From the NCBI RefSeq assembly GCF_017351175.1, contig NZ_JAFMPN010000006.1:62001-126000 (forward strand): a stretch of DNA of 64,000 bases. The letters are read 5' to 3'. Source of the stretch: Desulfovibrio sp. Huiquan2017. GTDB taxonomy: Bacteria > Desulfobacterota > Desulfovibrionia > Desulfovibrionales > Desulfovibrionaceae. Both the position numbers and the translations under genes were made by a program. This document shows, piece after piece, positions 36,103-44,355 of the stretch (position 1 is the stretch's first letter; each line of letters begins with the position of its first letter). Below the pieces are notes generated by a model, which made no database searches, had not been told where the DNA came from, and saw nothing but the letters and a program-made list of their open reading frames with translations.

Positions 36103-36531
36103 TCACTTGCGCTTGCCGTGCGCGGACACCTTCTGCACCACCTCCACCTCGCAGCGGGTGGTGGTGTTTACCGCGTCAATCACCTTCATCAGCTTGGAAT
36201 ACAGGGATTGGCGGCCCGACGGCGGGGCCCCGATGAAGAGTTTGGTCACGTTGTTCTCACGGATGAACTTGGGAATCTCCTCCTCCATCCGTCCCCGGAC
36301 CACGTAGTAATCGAGACGTGCGCCCTCAAAGCGCCCTTCGGCCAGGATCGACTCCAGCCGCTTTTCGGGCGACCCGATCCACTCCTCGGTGTCCCCGGCC
36401 CCGTCGAATTCATCGTCCGCCACCAGAAGGATGGAGACGTTGACGGCCATGCGCCGGGTCAACCCCATGGCGTAATAGGCGAGCCACAGGCTGGATTCCG
36501 ATTTGTCCACCACGATCAATACGTTCTTCAT
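36103..36531 (-). CDS. Universal stress protein (single domain)
   Basis: 142 residues, single Usp fold (MKNVLIVVDKSESSLWLAYYAMGL … VTKLFIGAPPSGRQSLYSKLMKVIDAVN…CEVEVVQKV). First gene of the operon, only 25 bases from a canonical -24/-12 promoter. The nucleotide loop is altered (GAPPSGRQS), so ATP binding is uncertain. Confidence 0.85.
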   Translation of the reverse strand: MKNVLIVVDKSESSLWLAYYAMGLTRRMAVNVSILLVADDEFDGAGDTEEWIGSPEKRLESILAEGRFEGARLDYYVVRGRMEEEIPKFIRENNVTKLFIGAPPSGRQSLYSKLMKVIDAVNTTTRCEVEVVQKVSAHGKRK

Positions 36532-36555
36532 GTTTCCCGTCCGTCGGCTCCCATG

Positions 36556-36571
36556 AGCAAGGGAGGTGCCA
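36556..36571 (-). promoter_or_regulatory. Canonical sigma-54 (-24/-12) promoter of the Usp/TauE operon
   Basis: Minus strand TGGCAC-CTCCC-TTGCT is an exact match to the TGGCAC-N5-TTGCW consensus, 25 bases upstream of ATG 36531. Three palindromes further upstream look like activator sites. Confidence 0.88.
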
Positions 36572-36665
36572 AGACGTTCGTGGGCATGACATTCTTAATG
36601 CATTGACATATAAGTGTTTTATTTTTTCGAGACCGTCCACGGGGTCGATTTTTGGCCATTTCGTG

Positions 36666-36889
36666 TTTCAAAATGAAATACGAAAGGCCGAGCGGGCAGA
36701 ATCCCGGACGGCTCGGCAACGAGATGGCGTGTTGCTCTTCAACAGATTAAGATACAATGAAATAATGCTTAATCAACGGGGAAGACGGAACGGATGTGGG
36801 CCTAGGGAGCATGTTTCATTTTGAAAAATACAGACAGGACAATGGGGACTCCGACCCTCTTTTCGCCCAAATCGTGTTTCAAAATGAAC
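36666..36889. promoter_or_regulatory. Three TTTCA-N3-TGAAA palindromes, probable enhancer sites
   Basis: Copies at 36666-36678 (TTTCAAAATGAAA), 36814-36826 (TTTCATTTTGAAA) and 36877-36889 (TTTCAAAATGAAC). They lie about 95-320 bases upstream of the sigma-54 promoter at 36556, the usual range for NtrC-type activators. The flanking bases GTG/ATG-TTTCA also recur. The 517-base gap 36532-37048 otherwise holds no gene. Confidence 0.7.
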
Positions 36890-37048
36890 AAGCGCCCAAA
36901 AAAGCCCAGGAGGACCGATCCCAAGCGCGCCGTTTTTTTTCAAAAAAACGCGACGCCCCGTCGGCCGGGAAGGCCGAAGGCTCAACCCGCAAAACGGCGC
37001 CCTGTGGGATAAGATGAATGAGGGAGGGTGCTTGCGCGGCGTGTCCGG

Positions 37049-38404
37049 CTAGTCTTCGTCCGCGTCCAGGCCGAATTTCTTGAGCCGTCGCCACAAGGTG
37101 GTCCGGGGGATGCCCAGGATGGAGCTGGCCAGCCCCTTGTTGTGGCCGGTGGCTTCGAGCACGCGCTGGATATGCCGTTTTTCGACCTCTTCCAGGGGGA
37201 GCAGGCCCGGGGTGCCCAGATTGCTGAAGGTCAGGTTGAGCAGGTCGGGCGGCAGCTCGCGCAGGCCGATGATCTCGCCGTCGGCCAGGGCCACGGCGCG
37301 CTGGATGATGTTTTCGAGTTCGCGGACGTTGCCCGGGTAGTTATACTGGGTCAGGACCTCCATGGCCTGGGGCGAAATGGAGGCGACCGCCTTGCCGAAC
37401 CGGGCGTTGAAGGTGGCCAGGAAGTGGTCGGCCAGGAGCGGGATGTCCTCGCGCCGCTCGGCCAGGGTGGGCAGGTAGATGCGCACCACGTTGAGACGGT
37501 AGAAGAGATCCTCGCGGAACTGCCCGGCGGCCATGGCCTCCTGGAGATCCCGATTGGTGGCCGCGATGATGCGGATGTCGAGGTCGATGGGCTGGGTGCC
37601 GCCCACGCGCAGGATGCGACGGTCCTGGATGACGTGAAGCAGCTTGACCTGCATGTTCAGGGGCATCTCGCCGATCTCGTCCAGGAAGACCGTGCCGCCG
37701 TTGGCCGATTCGAGCAGTCCGATCTTGGTGGCCGTGGCCCCGGTGAAGGCGCCCTTCTCGTGGCCGAACAGCTCGCTGGAGATAAGCTCCTCGGTGAATC
37801 CGCCGCAGTTGAAGGAGACGAAGGTCTTGCTCTTGCGCGGCGAGAGGTCGTGGATGGCCTTGGCCGCGCGCTCCTTGCCCGTGCCGGTGTCGGCCTGGAG
37901 CAGGACCGTGCAGTTGACCGGCGCGACCTTGCGGATCATGGCGAAGACGTCGAGCATGACCTGGCTGGCCCCGAGAAAGTCCTTCAGCGGCGGGACTTCG
38001 TCCAGGGCCTCCTTGAGCCGCCGGTTCTCCTCGCGCAGTTCGAGCTTTTCCAGGGCCTCCCGGGCCACGGCCCTGATTTCCTGCAACCGGAACGGCTTGA
38101 CGATGTAGTTGGCCGCACCCTTGGCCGTGGCCTCCACGGCCGAGGCGATGGACCCGTGGCCGGTGATGATCACGGCCTCCACGTTCTCGAACCCGGTCTT
38201 GACCGCCTCCAGTATCTCGATGCCGTCCATATCCGGCAGCTTCAGGTCGATGAAGGCGAGCTGAAAGGGCCGTTCCGCCATGCGCGCCAAAAAGTTGTGG
38301 CCCAGCCCGAAAGTCTCCACTTCGAAGCCGAGCTTCTCCAGCGCCCTGCCGACCATTTTCGCCGCCTGCGCCTCGTCGTCGATAACCGCCGCGCGAAATC
38401 GCAT
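37049..38404 (-). CDS. NtrC-family sigma-54-dependent response regulator
   Basis: 451 residues. Receiver (RAAVIDDEAQ, phospho-Asp in LAFIDLKLPDMDG, Lys in IVKPFR), AAA+ domain (Walker A ADTGTGKE, intact GAFTGA loop, Walker B GTVFLDEIGE), and Fis-type HTH (KGLASSILGIPRTTLWRRL). Walker A has ADTGTGKE instead of GETGTGKE. The start ATG overlaps the kinase stop (TGATG), so translation is coupled. It lies just upstream of the Usp/TauE operon on the same strand and is the best candidate to bind the TTTCA-N3-TGAAA sites. Confidence 0.94.
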   Translation of the reverse strand: MRFRAAVIDDEAQAAKMVGRALEKLGFEVETFGLGHNFLARMAERPFQLAFIDLKLPDMDGIEILEAVKTGFENVEAVIITGHGSIASAVEATAKGAANYIVKPFRLQEIRAVAREALEKLELREENRRLKEALDEVPPLKDFLGASQVMLDVFAMIRKVAPVNCTVLLQADTGTGKERAAKAIHDLSPRKSKTFVSFNCGGFTEELISSELFGHEKGAFTGATATKIGLLESANGGTVFLDEIGEMPLNMQVKLLHVIQDRRILRVGGTQPIDLDIRIIAATNRDLQEAMAAGQFREDLFYRLNVVRIYLPTLAERREDIPLLADHFLATFNARFGKAVASISPQAMEVLTQYNYPGNVRELENIIQRAVALADGEIIGLRELPPDLLNLTFSNLGTPGLLPLEEVEKRHIQRVLEATGHNKGLASSILGIPRTTLWRRLKKFGLDADED

Positions 38405-39813
38405 CACGCCTCCTTGAAGTCGGGTTCGTCGGCCAGCACGGGCAAACAGACGGTAAACGTCGTGCCCGTTCCCTCCTCGCTGTGCACGTCGATGGCCCCG
38501 CCGTGCTTCTTGAGAATGCCGTAGATGATGGAAAGCCCCAGCCCCGTGCCCTTGCCCACCGGCTTGGTGGTGAAGAACGGGTCGAAGATACGGCTCAGGG
38601 TGTCCTTGTCCATGCCGCAGCCGGTGTCGGACACGTCCACGCACAGCCGTTCCCCGTCGCGCCGGACCCTGACGCCGAGGGTGCCGCCCTTTTCCATGGC
38701 CTGATCCGCGTTGAGAAAAAGATTGATGAAGACCTGTTGCAGGTAGTGCATGTCGCCGTGGATGTCCGGCAGCCCCTCGGGCAGGTCGGTCTGCACCTTG
38801 ATACCGTTCAGGGAGAGCTGGTTGCCCACCAGCTTGAGGGTCTGGCGGATGACGTTGTTCATGCTCAACCGGGCCAGGGGCCGCTCCTCCTCGCGCGAGA
38901 AGTCCAGGAGGTTGCGGACCACCTCGGAGGCCCGGCCCGTCTCGTTGATGATATCGCCGAGCAATTCGCGGACCTCCTCCTCGGGCAGATCCTCCAGCTC
39001 CTCCAGGAGGGTGTCGGCGGTCAGGGAAACGTTGTTCAGCGGGTTGTTCAGCTCATGCGCGATGCCCGAGGTCAGGGTGCCGATGGAGACCAGCTTGCGG
39101 GCTTCGACGAGTTGCTCCTGGCGCTCGTCCAACTGGGCGGCCATGGACTGGAAGGCTGAGCGCATCATCATCGAGATGGGGTCCTGGCTGGTCAGGTGCT
39201 GGACAGCCTCGTAGTCGCCCTTGGCCACGCCGTCGGCGGCCCGCTGGACGTAATTCAAGCGGTCCAGGATCTTGCGCGCCTGCCAGAGATAGACCGCGGT
39301 AATGGATATGAGGATCAGGGACATAACCGCCAGGGGCATGAACAGGATGCGGTCCAGGGCGTCGTGGATGGTCTGCTTCTTGGTCGTGAGCAGGGACTGG
39401 GCCCCTTCCACCAGCCGGGCGCCGTGCTGCCGGGTATCGTCCGCCACGGACGCGTCGCCGTTGGCCAAGGCATGCAGCAGCCCGCGGTATTCGGCGATGT
39501 CGTCGAGCAGGCCGTCGTAGATCCCCCGGCCCGTGATCTCCTCGATCTTGGGCTTGAGCAGGGTCACGGTGTGCTCGGCGCGGTCCAGGTAGACCAGGGC
39601 CTCGCCCAGGCTGCCCGGCTCGGGGTAGAACATGAAGTTCTTCTCGTACCGCCGGGTCTCCAGGATGTCCGAGACCACGTCGTGGAACTCGTCCATGACG
39701 GTCAGCCGCTCACGGAAGGCCACGATGTTCCACCAATACATGCCCATGGTCAGGAGCATGAACAGGATAAAGGCGACGCCCACCAGAAGGACCTTGATCT
39801 TCAACGACTGCAT
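38404..39813 (-). CDS. Membrane sensor histidine kinase
   Basis: 469 residues from ATG 39813 (GGAG upstream). TM1 (IKVLLVGVAFILFMLLTMGMYW), a helical periplasmic sensor of about 140 residues with ETRRYEKNFMFYP, which is typical of four-helix-bundle sensors, then TM2 (LFMPLAVMSLILISITAVYL). A HAMP-like linker is followed by HisKA (GTLTSGIAHELNNPLNN with the phospho-His) and HATPase_c (NLFLNADQAM, DTGCGMD, GTGLGLSIIYGI). Pairs with the NtrC regulator at 37049. The stimulus is unknown. Confidence 0.92.
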   Translation of the reverse strand: MQSLKIKVLLVGVAFILFMLLTMGMYWWNIVAFRERLTVMDEFHDVVSDILETRRYEKNFMFYPEPGSLGEALVYLDRAEHTVTLLKPKIEEITGRGIYDGLLDDIAEYRGLLHALANGDASVADDTRQHGARLVEGAQSLLTTKKQTIHDALDRILFMPLAVMSLILISITAVYLWQARKILDRLNYVQRAADGVAKGDYEAVQHLTSQDPISMMMRSAFQSMAAQLDERQEQLVEARKLVSIGTLTSGIAHELNNPLNNVSLTADTLLEELEDLPEEEVRELLGDIINETGRASEVVRNLLDFSREEERPLARLSMNNVIRQTLKLVGNQLSLNGIKVQTDLPEGLPDIHGDMHYLQQVFINLFLNADQAMEKGGTLGVRVRRDGERLCVDVSDTGCGMDKDTLSRIFDPFFTTKPVGKGTGLGLSIIYGILKKHGGAIDVHSEEGTGTTFTVCLPVLADEPDFKEA

Positions 39814-39948
39814 ATATGCTCCGAGAGTTTCCACGACGCCCGGCGGGGCAAGGGCCACACATGCGGCCCCGGAACGCCGGGGACAACGGGTACTTTCGCC
39901 CCAAACCGGCCAAAAAATCAACTTCGACCCTTCTCCCTGTTTTTATGC

Positions 39949-40001
39949 GGGTCATTACGACCCGACAAATGACCGCATTTGGGTCATTACGAAACGTAAT
40001 G
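39949..40001. promoter_or_regulatory. Tandem GGGTCATTACGA repeats within two palindromes, probable activator sites
   Basis: GGGTCATTACGA occurs at 39949-39960 and 39981-39992, 32 bases (three helical turns) apart. Each sits in an inverted repeat: GTCATT-N11-AATGAC (39951-39973) and CATTACG-AAA-CGTAATG (39985-40001). They lie 145-200 bases upstream of the sigma-54-like promoter at 40146, and 136-190 bases before the divergent kinase gene. Confidence 0.68.
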
Positions 40002-40145
40002 GGCTCGCGGCCGTCTCCGGTTTCTGGATCATTTCCCCCCGCCTGAGAAAATTCATGTCTTTCCCTCAAACGAGTGGTTTTGCAGCGCTAGTATTATATC
40101 AATATCATGCACGAAATAGGTGCTCAAACCCTGCTCCTCAAGGGC

Positions 40146-40161
40146 TGGCCCCGTATTTGCT
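40146..40161 (+). promoter_or_regulatory. Sigma-54 (-24/-12) promoter for alcohol dehydrogenase operon
   Basis: TGGCCC-CGTAT-TTGCT has both invariant dinucleotides at the correct 12-base spacing; one base differs from TGGCAC. It would start RNA near 40173, giving a long leader before the dehydrogenase. Confidence 0.75.
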
Positions 40162-40203
40162 CAAGCAGACATGCGGTCCAATATGTAAATCAAGAAGATT
40201 CCC

Positions 40204-40278
40204 ATGAGCGCCATCAAGGCAACGAACCTTGTCGCGGTTGAAGAGACGGCCGCCGATCGCACGGCGGCCCTGGAATAA
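40204..40278 (+). CDS. Possible 24-residue leader peptide
   Basis: Short frame (MSAIKATNLVAVEETAADRT…) ending TAA at 40276-40278, about 30 bases after the predicted sigma-54 start site. The ribosome site is weak (AAGAAG). The peptide reads like ordinary protein, but nothing else supports translation. It could be a leader peptide or chance. Confidence 0.3.
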   Translation: MSAIKATNLVAVEETAADRTAALE

Positions 40279-40480
40279 GCGTCGCAGGGCCCGGGCAACG
40301 GCATATCACGTTTCAGGAAATCCTATGCGCCGCATGGCCAGCGGATTGGCCGGGCGCGCCTGGCCGGAGTTCCAGCCAGGTGAAACAACGAGCCAACCAT
40401 TCAAGGTGAAAGAAGTTATTGCGCCAAGCGTCTTGATAGGGGATGGTCAAAAGGATACAATTATACCAAAGGACTACACT

Positions 40481-41623
40481 GTGGACATATTCAAGTTCGC
40501 TATACCGGAAGTGATTTTCGGCCGGGGAAGCCTGCAATATGCCAGTATTTGCGCCAAACGTCTGGGGGCGTCCAAGATTTTCGTGGTCTCGGACCCCGGC
40601 GTGGAGAAGGCGGGCTGGGTGGAGGCCCTGCTCGACATCCTGCGCCGGGAAAACCTCGATTTCGTCTACTTCAACGACGTAATGCCCAACCCGCGCGACT
40701 TCGAGATCCAGAACGGGGCGGCGCTCTATCGTCAGGAGGAGGCGGACGTGGTCATGGCCCTGGGCGGCGGCAGCCCCATGGACGCGGCCAAGGGCATCGC
40801 CCTGATCGTCAGCAACGGGGGCTCCATCGCCGACTACGAGGGCGCCAACCTGGTGCGCCGCCCCCTGCCTCCCATGGTCTTCATCCCCACCACCATGGGC
40901 AGTGAGTCGAACATTTCCCAGTTCACGGTAGTCTCGGATATGGAACGGCGGGTCAAAATGACCATCATCAGCCGGACCCTGGTGCCGAACATCTCAATCA
41001 CCGACCCGCTACTCCTGGAAACCCTGACCCGGGAGCAAATCATCCCGCCGCTGTTCGACTCCCTGGCCCATGCCGTGGAGTCCTACGTCTCGCCCATTGC
41101 GAATCCGTTCACCGAGTCGTGGAGCCTCAAGGGGCTGGACCTGCTCATGCAGCACATCCGCCCCGCTTTGGAATACCGTCGGCTGGAGGATCTCGAGCAA
41201 CTGGCCATAGCGGGGACCTCGTCGGGCATGGCCTTCACCAACGCCAGCGTGGGACTCGGGCACGCCCTGGCCCACGCCCTGGGCGGCATGCACGACGTGG
41301 TCCACGGCATGGCCCATTCCCTGCTGCTGCCCAGCGTCATGCGCTACAACCTGCCCGTCTGCGAGGACAAGATGGCCAAGATGGGCGAAATCATCACCGG
41401 CAAGCGACTGAGGACCGCCGAGGCCACGGCCCTGGCGGGCATCGAAGCCCTGGAGCGGCTGCGCGAGGAGATCGGCCTCCCCTGCCGCCTGCGGGAGATA
41501 CTGCCCGACCGGACCATGCTGCCCCAGGCCAGCCACAACGCGGTCAAGGACATCTGCCTGCTGACCAACCCCCGGCCGGCGGACTGGAAGGATATCCTGA
41601 ACATCTACTACGAGATGTGGTGA
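40481..41623 (+). CDS. Iron-containing alcohol dehydrogenase
   Basis: 380 residues from GTG 40481, which gives the normal family length; AAAGGA lies seven bases upstream. In-frame ATG 40325, with AGGAAA in front, would add 52 residues of non-family sequence. FAIPEVIFGRGSLQ starts the NAD domain, ALGGGSPMDAAKG binds the cofactor, and the metal ligands lie in DSLAHAVESY, GLGHALAHALGG and DVVHGMAHS. It oxidises alcohols or reduces aldehydes with NAD(P)H and Fe(II). First gene of an operon with a kinase/regulator pair and DUF599 gene; strongly expressed Fe-ADHs are known in Desulfovibrio ethanol metabolism. Confidence 0.92.
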   Translation: MDIFKFAIPEVIFGRGSLQYASICAKRLGASKIFVVSDPGVEKAGWVEALLDILRRENLDFVYFNDVMPNPRDFEIQNGAALYRQEEADVVMALGGGSPMDAAKGIALIVSNGGSIADYEGANLVRRPLPPMVFIPTTMGSESNISQFTVVSDMERRVKMTIISRTLVPNISITDPLLLETLTREQIIPPLFDSLAHAVESYVSPIANPFTESWSLKGLDLLMQHIRPALEYRRLEDLEQLAIAGTSSGMAFTNASVGLGHALAHALGGMHDVVHGMAHSLLLPSVMRYNLPVCEDKMAKMGEIITGKRLRTAEATALAGIEALERLREEIGLPCRLREILPDRTMLPQASHNAVKDICLLTNPRPADWKDILNIYYEMW

Positions 41624-41624
41624 C

Positions 41625-42866
41625 ATGACCAAGGAAAACGGTAACGGCGACCCCGTCCCCGGGACCCGCGCGCGCCTTGAGGACATCATCGGCATCGAGT
41701 CCATCAAGCTCGGGTTCTTCAAGGAAGTCCAGAAGACCATCAACGAGCTCAAGGCCTCGAACATCGAGCTGGAACAGAAGCGGCGCGACGTCCAGGACAT
41801 CCTCAACGGCATCCCGGACGTGGTGGCCGTGGTCTCGCCGGACTACCTTGTGCTCTCGGTGAACAGCGCCTTTTCCGACACCTACGGCGACCGCGATCCC
41901 ATCGGCTTGCCCTGTTACAAGGTCTTCAAGGGCGCCAAGCGGCCCTGTTCGCCCTGCCCCCTGGTCATGACCCGGGAAGAGGGCCGCAAGGTCTGCCGCC
42001 AATTGCAGATCATGAACGTAGACGGCGAAAACCGGCAAATCGAGTGTTCGGCCGCGCTCATGCCCGGCACCGGAGAAACCCCGGGCAAGGTCCTGCTTCT
42101 GCATCGCGACGTCACCGTGGAAAAGCAGTACCAGGCCAAATATTTCCAGGCCGAGCGCATGGCCACCGTGGGCGTGCTGGCGGAGGGCGTGGCCCATGAG
42201 ATCAACAACCCCCTGACCTCCATCCGGGGGTTCGCCGAGGCCCTCTATAGCCATCTCGAGCGGATGGGAGGCTGCCTTAAGGGCGGCGAGCCGTGCGTGG
42301 AACTACTTGAAACATATGACGAATACCTGGACATCATACTCAAGGAATGCCACCGCTGCTCGGAGATCGTCCAGAATCTGCTCAGCTTCGGGCACCGCGA
42401 CGTGCGCACCATGTCCATCGTCAATATCAACAATCTCATCCTCAACTGCCTGAAGCTGCTCCACCCCCGCCTATCCGCCCTGCCGCCCGGGATCATCCGG
42501 CTGGCCCTGTCCGAGGAGGAGCCGTGCGTCATGGGCCATCCCGGCGAGCTGATGCAGGTGGCCCTGAACCTGATCCTCAACGCCCTGTACGAGATACGCG
42601 ACATCGGGACCATCGACATCTCCACCCGGGTGAACGGAAGCATGATCCTGCTGCGGGTCTCGGACACGGGCGGGGGCATCGCGCCCGAGGTCATCGACAA
42701 GCTCTTCGAGCCGTTCTTCACCACCAAACCAGCGGGCCAGGGCATCGGCATCGGCCTGTCCACCTGTTACAACATCATCATGAAGCACGGCGGCGAGATC
42801 ACCGCCTCGAACGCCCCCGGCGCGGGTGCGATCTTCGAGGTCATCCTGCCCTTGCTTGAGGAATAA
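41625..42866 (+). CDS. Soluble PAS histidine kinase
   Basis: 413 residues without membrane segments. A coiled-coil-like N-terminus (FFKEVQKTINELKASNIELEQK) leads into a PAS domain (about 60-170) holding the cysteine cluster CYKVFKGAKRPCSPCP. This motif recurs in PAS domains of deltaproteobacteria and may bind a cofactor or sense redox. Then HisKA (GVLAEGVAHEINNPLTSI, phospho-His), with an insertion containing CLKGGEPC and CHRC, and HATPase_c (NLILNALYEI, DTGGGIA, GIGIGLSTCYN). It is one base past the dehydrogenase stop, so translation is coupled. Probably senses intracellular redox or alcohol metabolism. Confidence 0.92.
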   Translation: MTKENGNGDPVPGTRARLEDIIGIESIKLGFFKEVQKTINELKASNIELEQKRRDVQDILNGIPDVVAVVSPDYLVLSVNSAFSDTYGDRDPIGLPCYKVFKGAKRPCSPCPLVMTREEGRKVCRQLQIMNVDGENRQIECSAALMPGTGETPGKVLLLHRDVTVEKQYQAKYFQAERMATVGVLAEGVAHEINNPLTSIRGFAEALYSHLERMGGCLKGGEPCVELLETYDEYLDIILKECHRCSEIVQNLLSFGHRDVRTMSIVNINNLILNCLKLLHPRLSALPPGIIRLALSEEEPCVMGHPGELMQVALNLILNALYEIRDIGTIDISTRVNGSMILLRVSDTGGGIAPEVIDKLFEPFFTTKPAGQGIGIGLSTCYNIIMKHGGEITASNAPGAGAIFEVILPLLEE

Positions 42867-42870
42867 CGTC

Positions 42871-44217
42871 ATGGCGAAGCCAGAGATCAACCGCGTCCTG
42901 GTAGTGGACGACGAGCCCTTCATCCGCAAGCTGGCCGAACGCGAGCTGGCCCGGCCGGGCAGGGAAGTGACCACTGCGGCCACGGCGGCCCAGGCCCTGC
43001 GCCTGGCCAAGCGGGGCGGTTTCGACGTGGTCCTGTTGGACGTGCGCCTGCCCGACGGCAACGGCAACCGGTTGCTGGAGCATTTCCGCGAGACCCTGCC
43101 CGATGTGGAGGTCATCATGATCACCGGCTACACCCAGGTGGACAGCGCGGTGGAGGCCATGAAAGCCGGGGCCTACGACTACGTGACCAAGCCGTTTTCC
43201 CTGGATCGCATGAACCTGCTCGTGGACCGGGCCTTCCAGCGTCGGCTCATGCAGCGGGAACTGCGCAGCCTGCGCCGAACCAAGGGAGGCAAGCCGAGAC
43301 AGCCGATCATCGGGACCTCGGCTCCCATGCGCCAGATAGGCTTCCTGGTGGACAAGGTAGCGCCCACGGACGCCCCCGTGCTCATCACCGGCGAAAGCGG
43401 CGTGGGCAAAAACGTGGTCGTCAACGTCCTGCACGACCGCAGCGCCCGGGCGGACATGCCGCTCATCATCAAGAACTGCGGCGCATTCAACAAGGAACTG
43501 TTGCGCAGCGAGTTGTTCGGCTACTGCAAGGGAGCCTTCACCGGAGCCGACTCCTCCCAGGAAGGCGTCCTGGCCCAGGCGGACAAGGGGACCCTGTTCT
43601 TCGACGAGGTGGGCGAACTGCCGCTGGAGGTCCAGGCCATGCTCCTGCGCGTTTTCGAGTCCCAGCGCTACCGCCGCGTGGGCGACCGCGAAGAGCGCGG
43701 CGTGGACGTGCGATTCCTGTTCGCCACCAACCGCGACTTGGCCCGGGAAGTGGAGGACGGCCGCTTTCACGAGGCCCTCTACCACCGGCTGAACGTCTTC
43801 CGCATCGACATCCCGCCGCTTCGGGAGCGCAAGGAGGACATCCCCCCGCTCATAGAGCACTTCCTGCACAACCTCTACCCGGACCGGCCACCCTATCGGC
43901 TGTCCAAGCGGGCCGGGCAGAGCATGATCACCTACAACTGGCCGGGCAATGTCCGCGAACTGCGCAACGTCATCGAACGGGGCATCATCCTGGCCGAGAA
44001 CGATCTGATCACCACCAAATGCCTGCCCTCGGACATCGCCCGTTCCCTGGAGGAAGGCGAGAACTGCGCTCCGCTGCCCACCCTGGAGCAGCAGGAAAAG
44101 CGCTACATCCTGCGGGTCATGGAACATGTCGGCCAAAACCGCACCCAGGCGGCGCGCATCCTCGGCATCGGACGCAAGACCCTGTACCGCAAGTTGCTCG
44201 CCTTCGCGGAGAAGTAG
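42871..44217 (+). CDS. NtrC-family sigma-54-dependent response regulator
   Basis: 448 residues. Receiver (VLVVDDEPFI, phospho-Asp in VVLLDVRLPDGNG, Lys in VTKPFS), AAA+ domain (Walker A GESGVGKN, intact GAFTGA, Walker B GTLFFDEVGE, RHLNVF-type sensor region YHRLNVFRID), and Fis-type HTH (NRTQAARILGIGRKTLYRKL). GAGGAA precedes ATG 42871, four bases after the kinase stop. It probably activates its own operon through the GGGTCATTACGA sites at 39949-40001. Confidence 0.94.
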   Translation: MAKPEINRVLVVDDEPFIRKLAERELARPGREVTTAATAAQALRLAKRGGFDVVLLDVRLPDGNGNRLLEHFRETLPDVEVIMITGYTQVDSAVEAMKAGAYDYVTKPFSLDRMNLLVDRAFQRRLMQRELRSLRRTKGGKPRQPIIGTSAPMRQIGFLVDKVAPTDAPVLITGESGVGKNVVVNVLHDRSARADMPLIIKNCGAFNKELLRSELFGYCKGAFTGADSSQEGVLAQADKGTLFFDEVGELPLEVQAMLLRVFESQRYRRVGDREERGVDVRFLFATNRDLAREVEDGRFHEALYHRLNVFRIDIPPLRERKEDIPPLIEHFLHNLYPDRPPYRLSKRAGQSMITYNWPGNVRELRNVIERGIILAENDLITTKCLPSDIARSLEEGENCAPLPTLEQQEKRYILRVMEHVGQNRTQAARILGIGRKTLYRKLLAFAEK

Positions 44218-44355
44218 GCTTCCCGGAGCCATTCCCGCGCCCGCCGGACGCCCCGAACCAGTAATCGGCCCAGGCGAAGAGCCGGTGGCTTTTCCCGCCC
44301 GAACAGGCTATCCTCGGCGGCGGATCGACGACCCGCTCAGGGAGGAGTGTTTCCG

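Noticed and set aside
36721-36780. TAATGCTTAATC near 36763 as a third copy of the trmO/DUF169 operator
   Set aside because: Only the left arm matches; the right half (AACGGG) does not.
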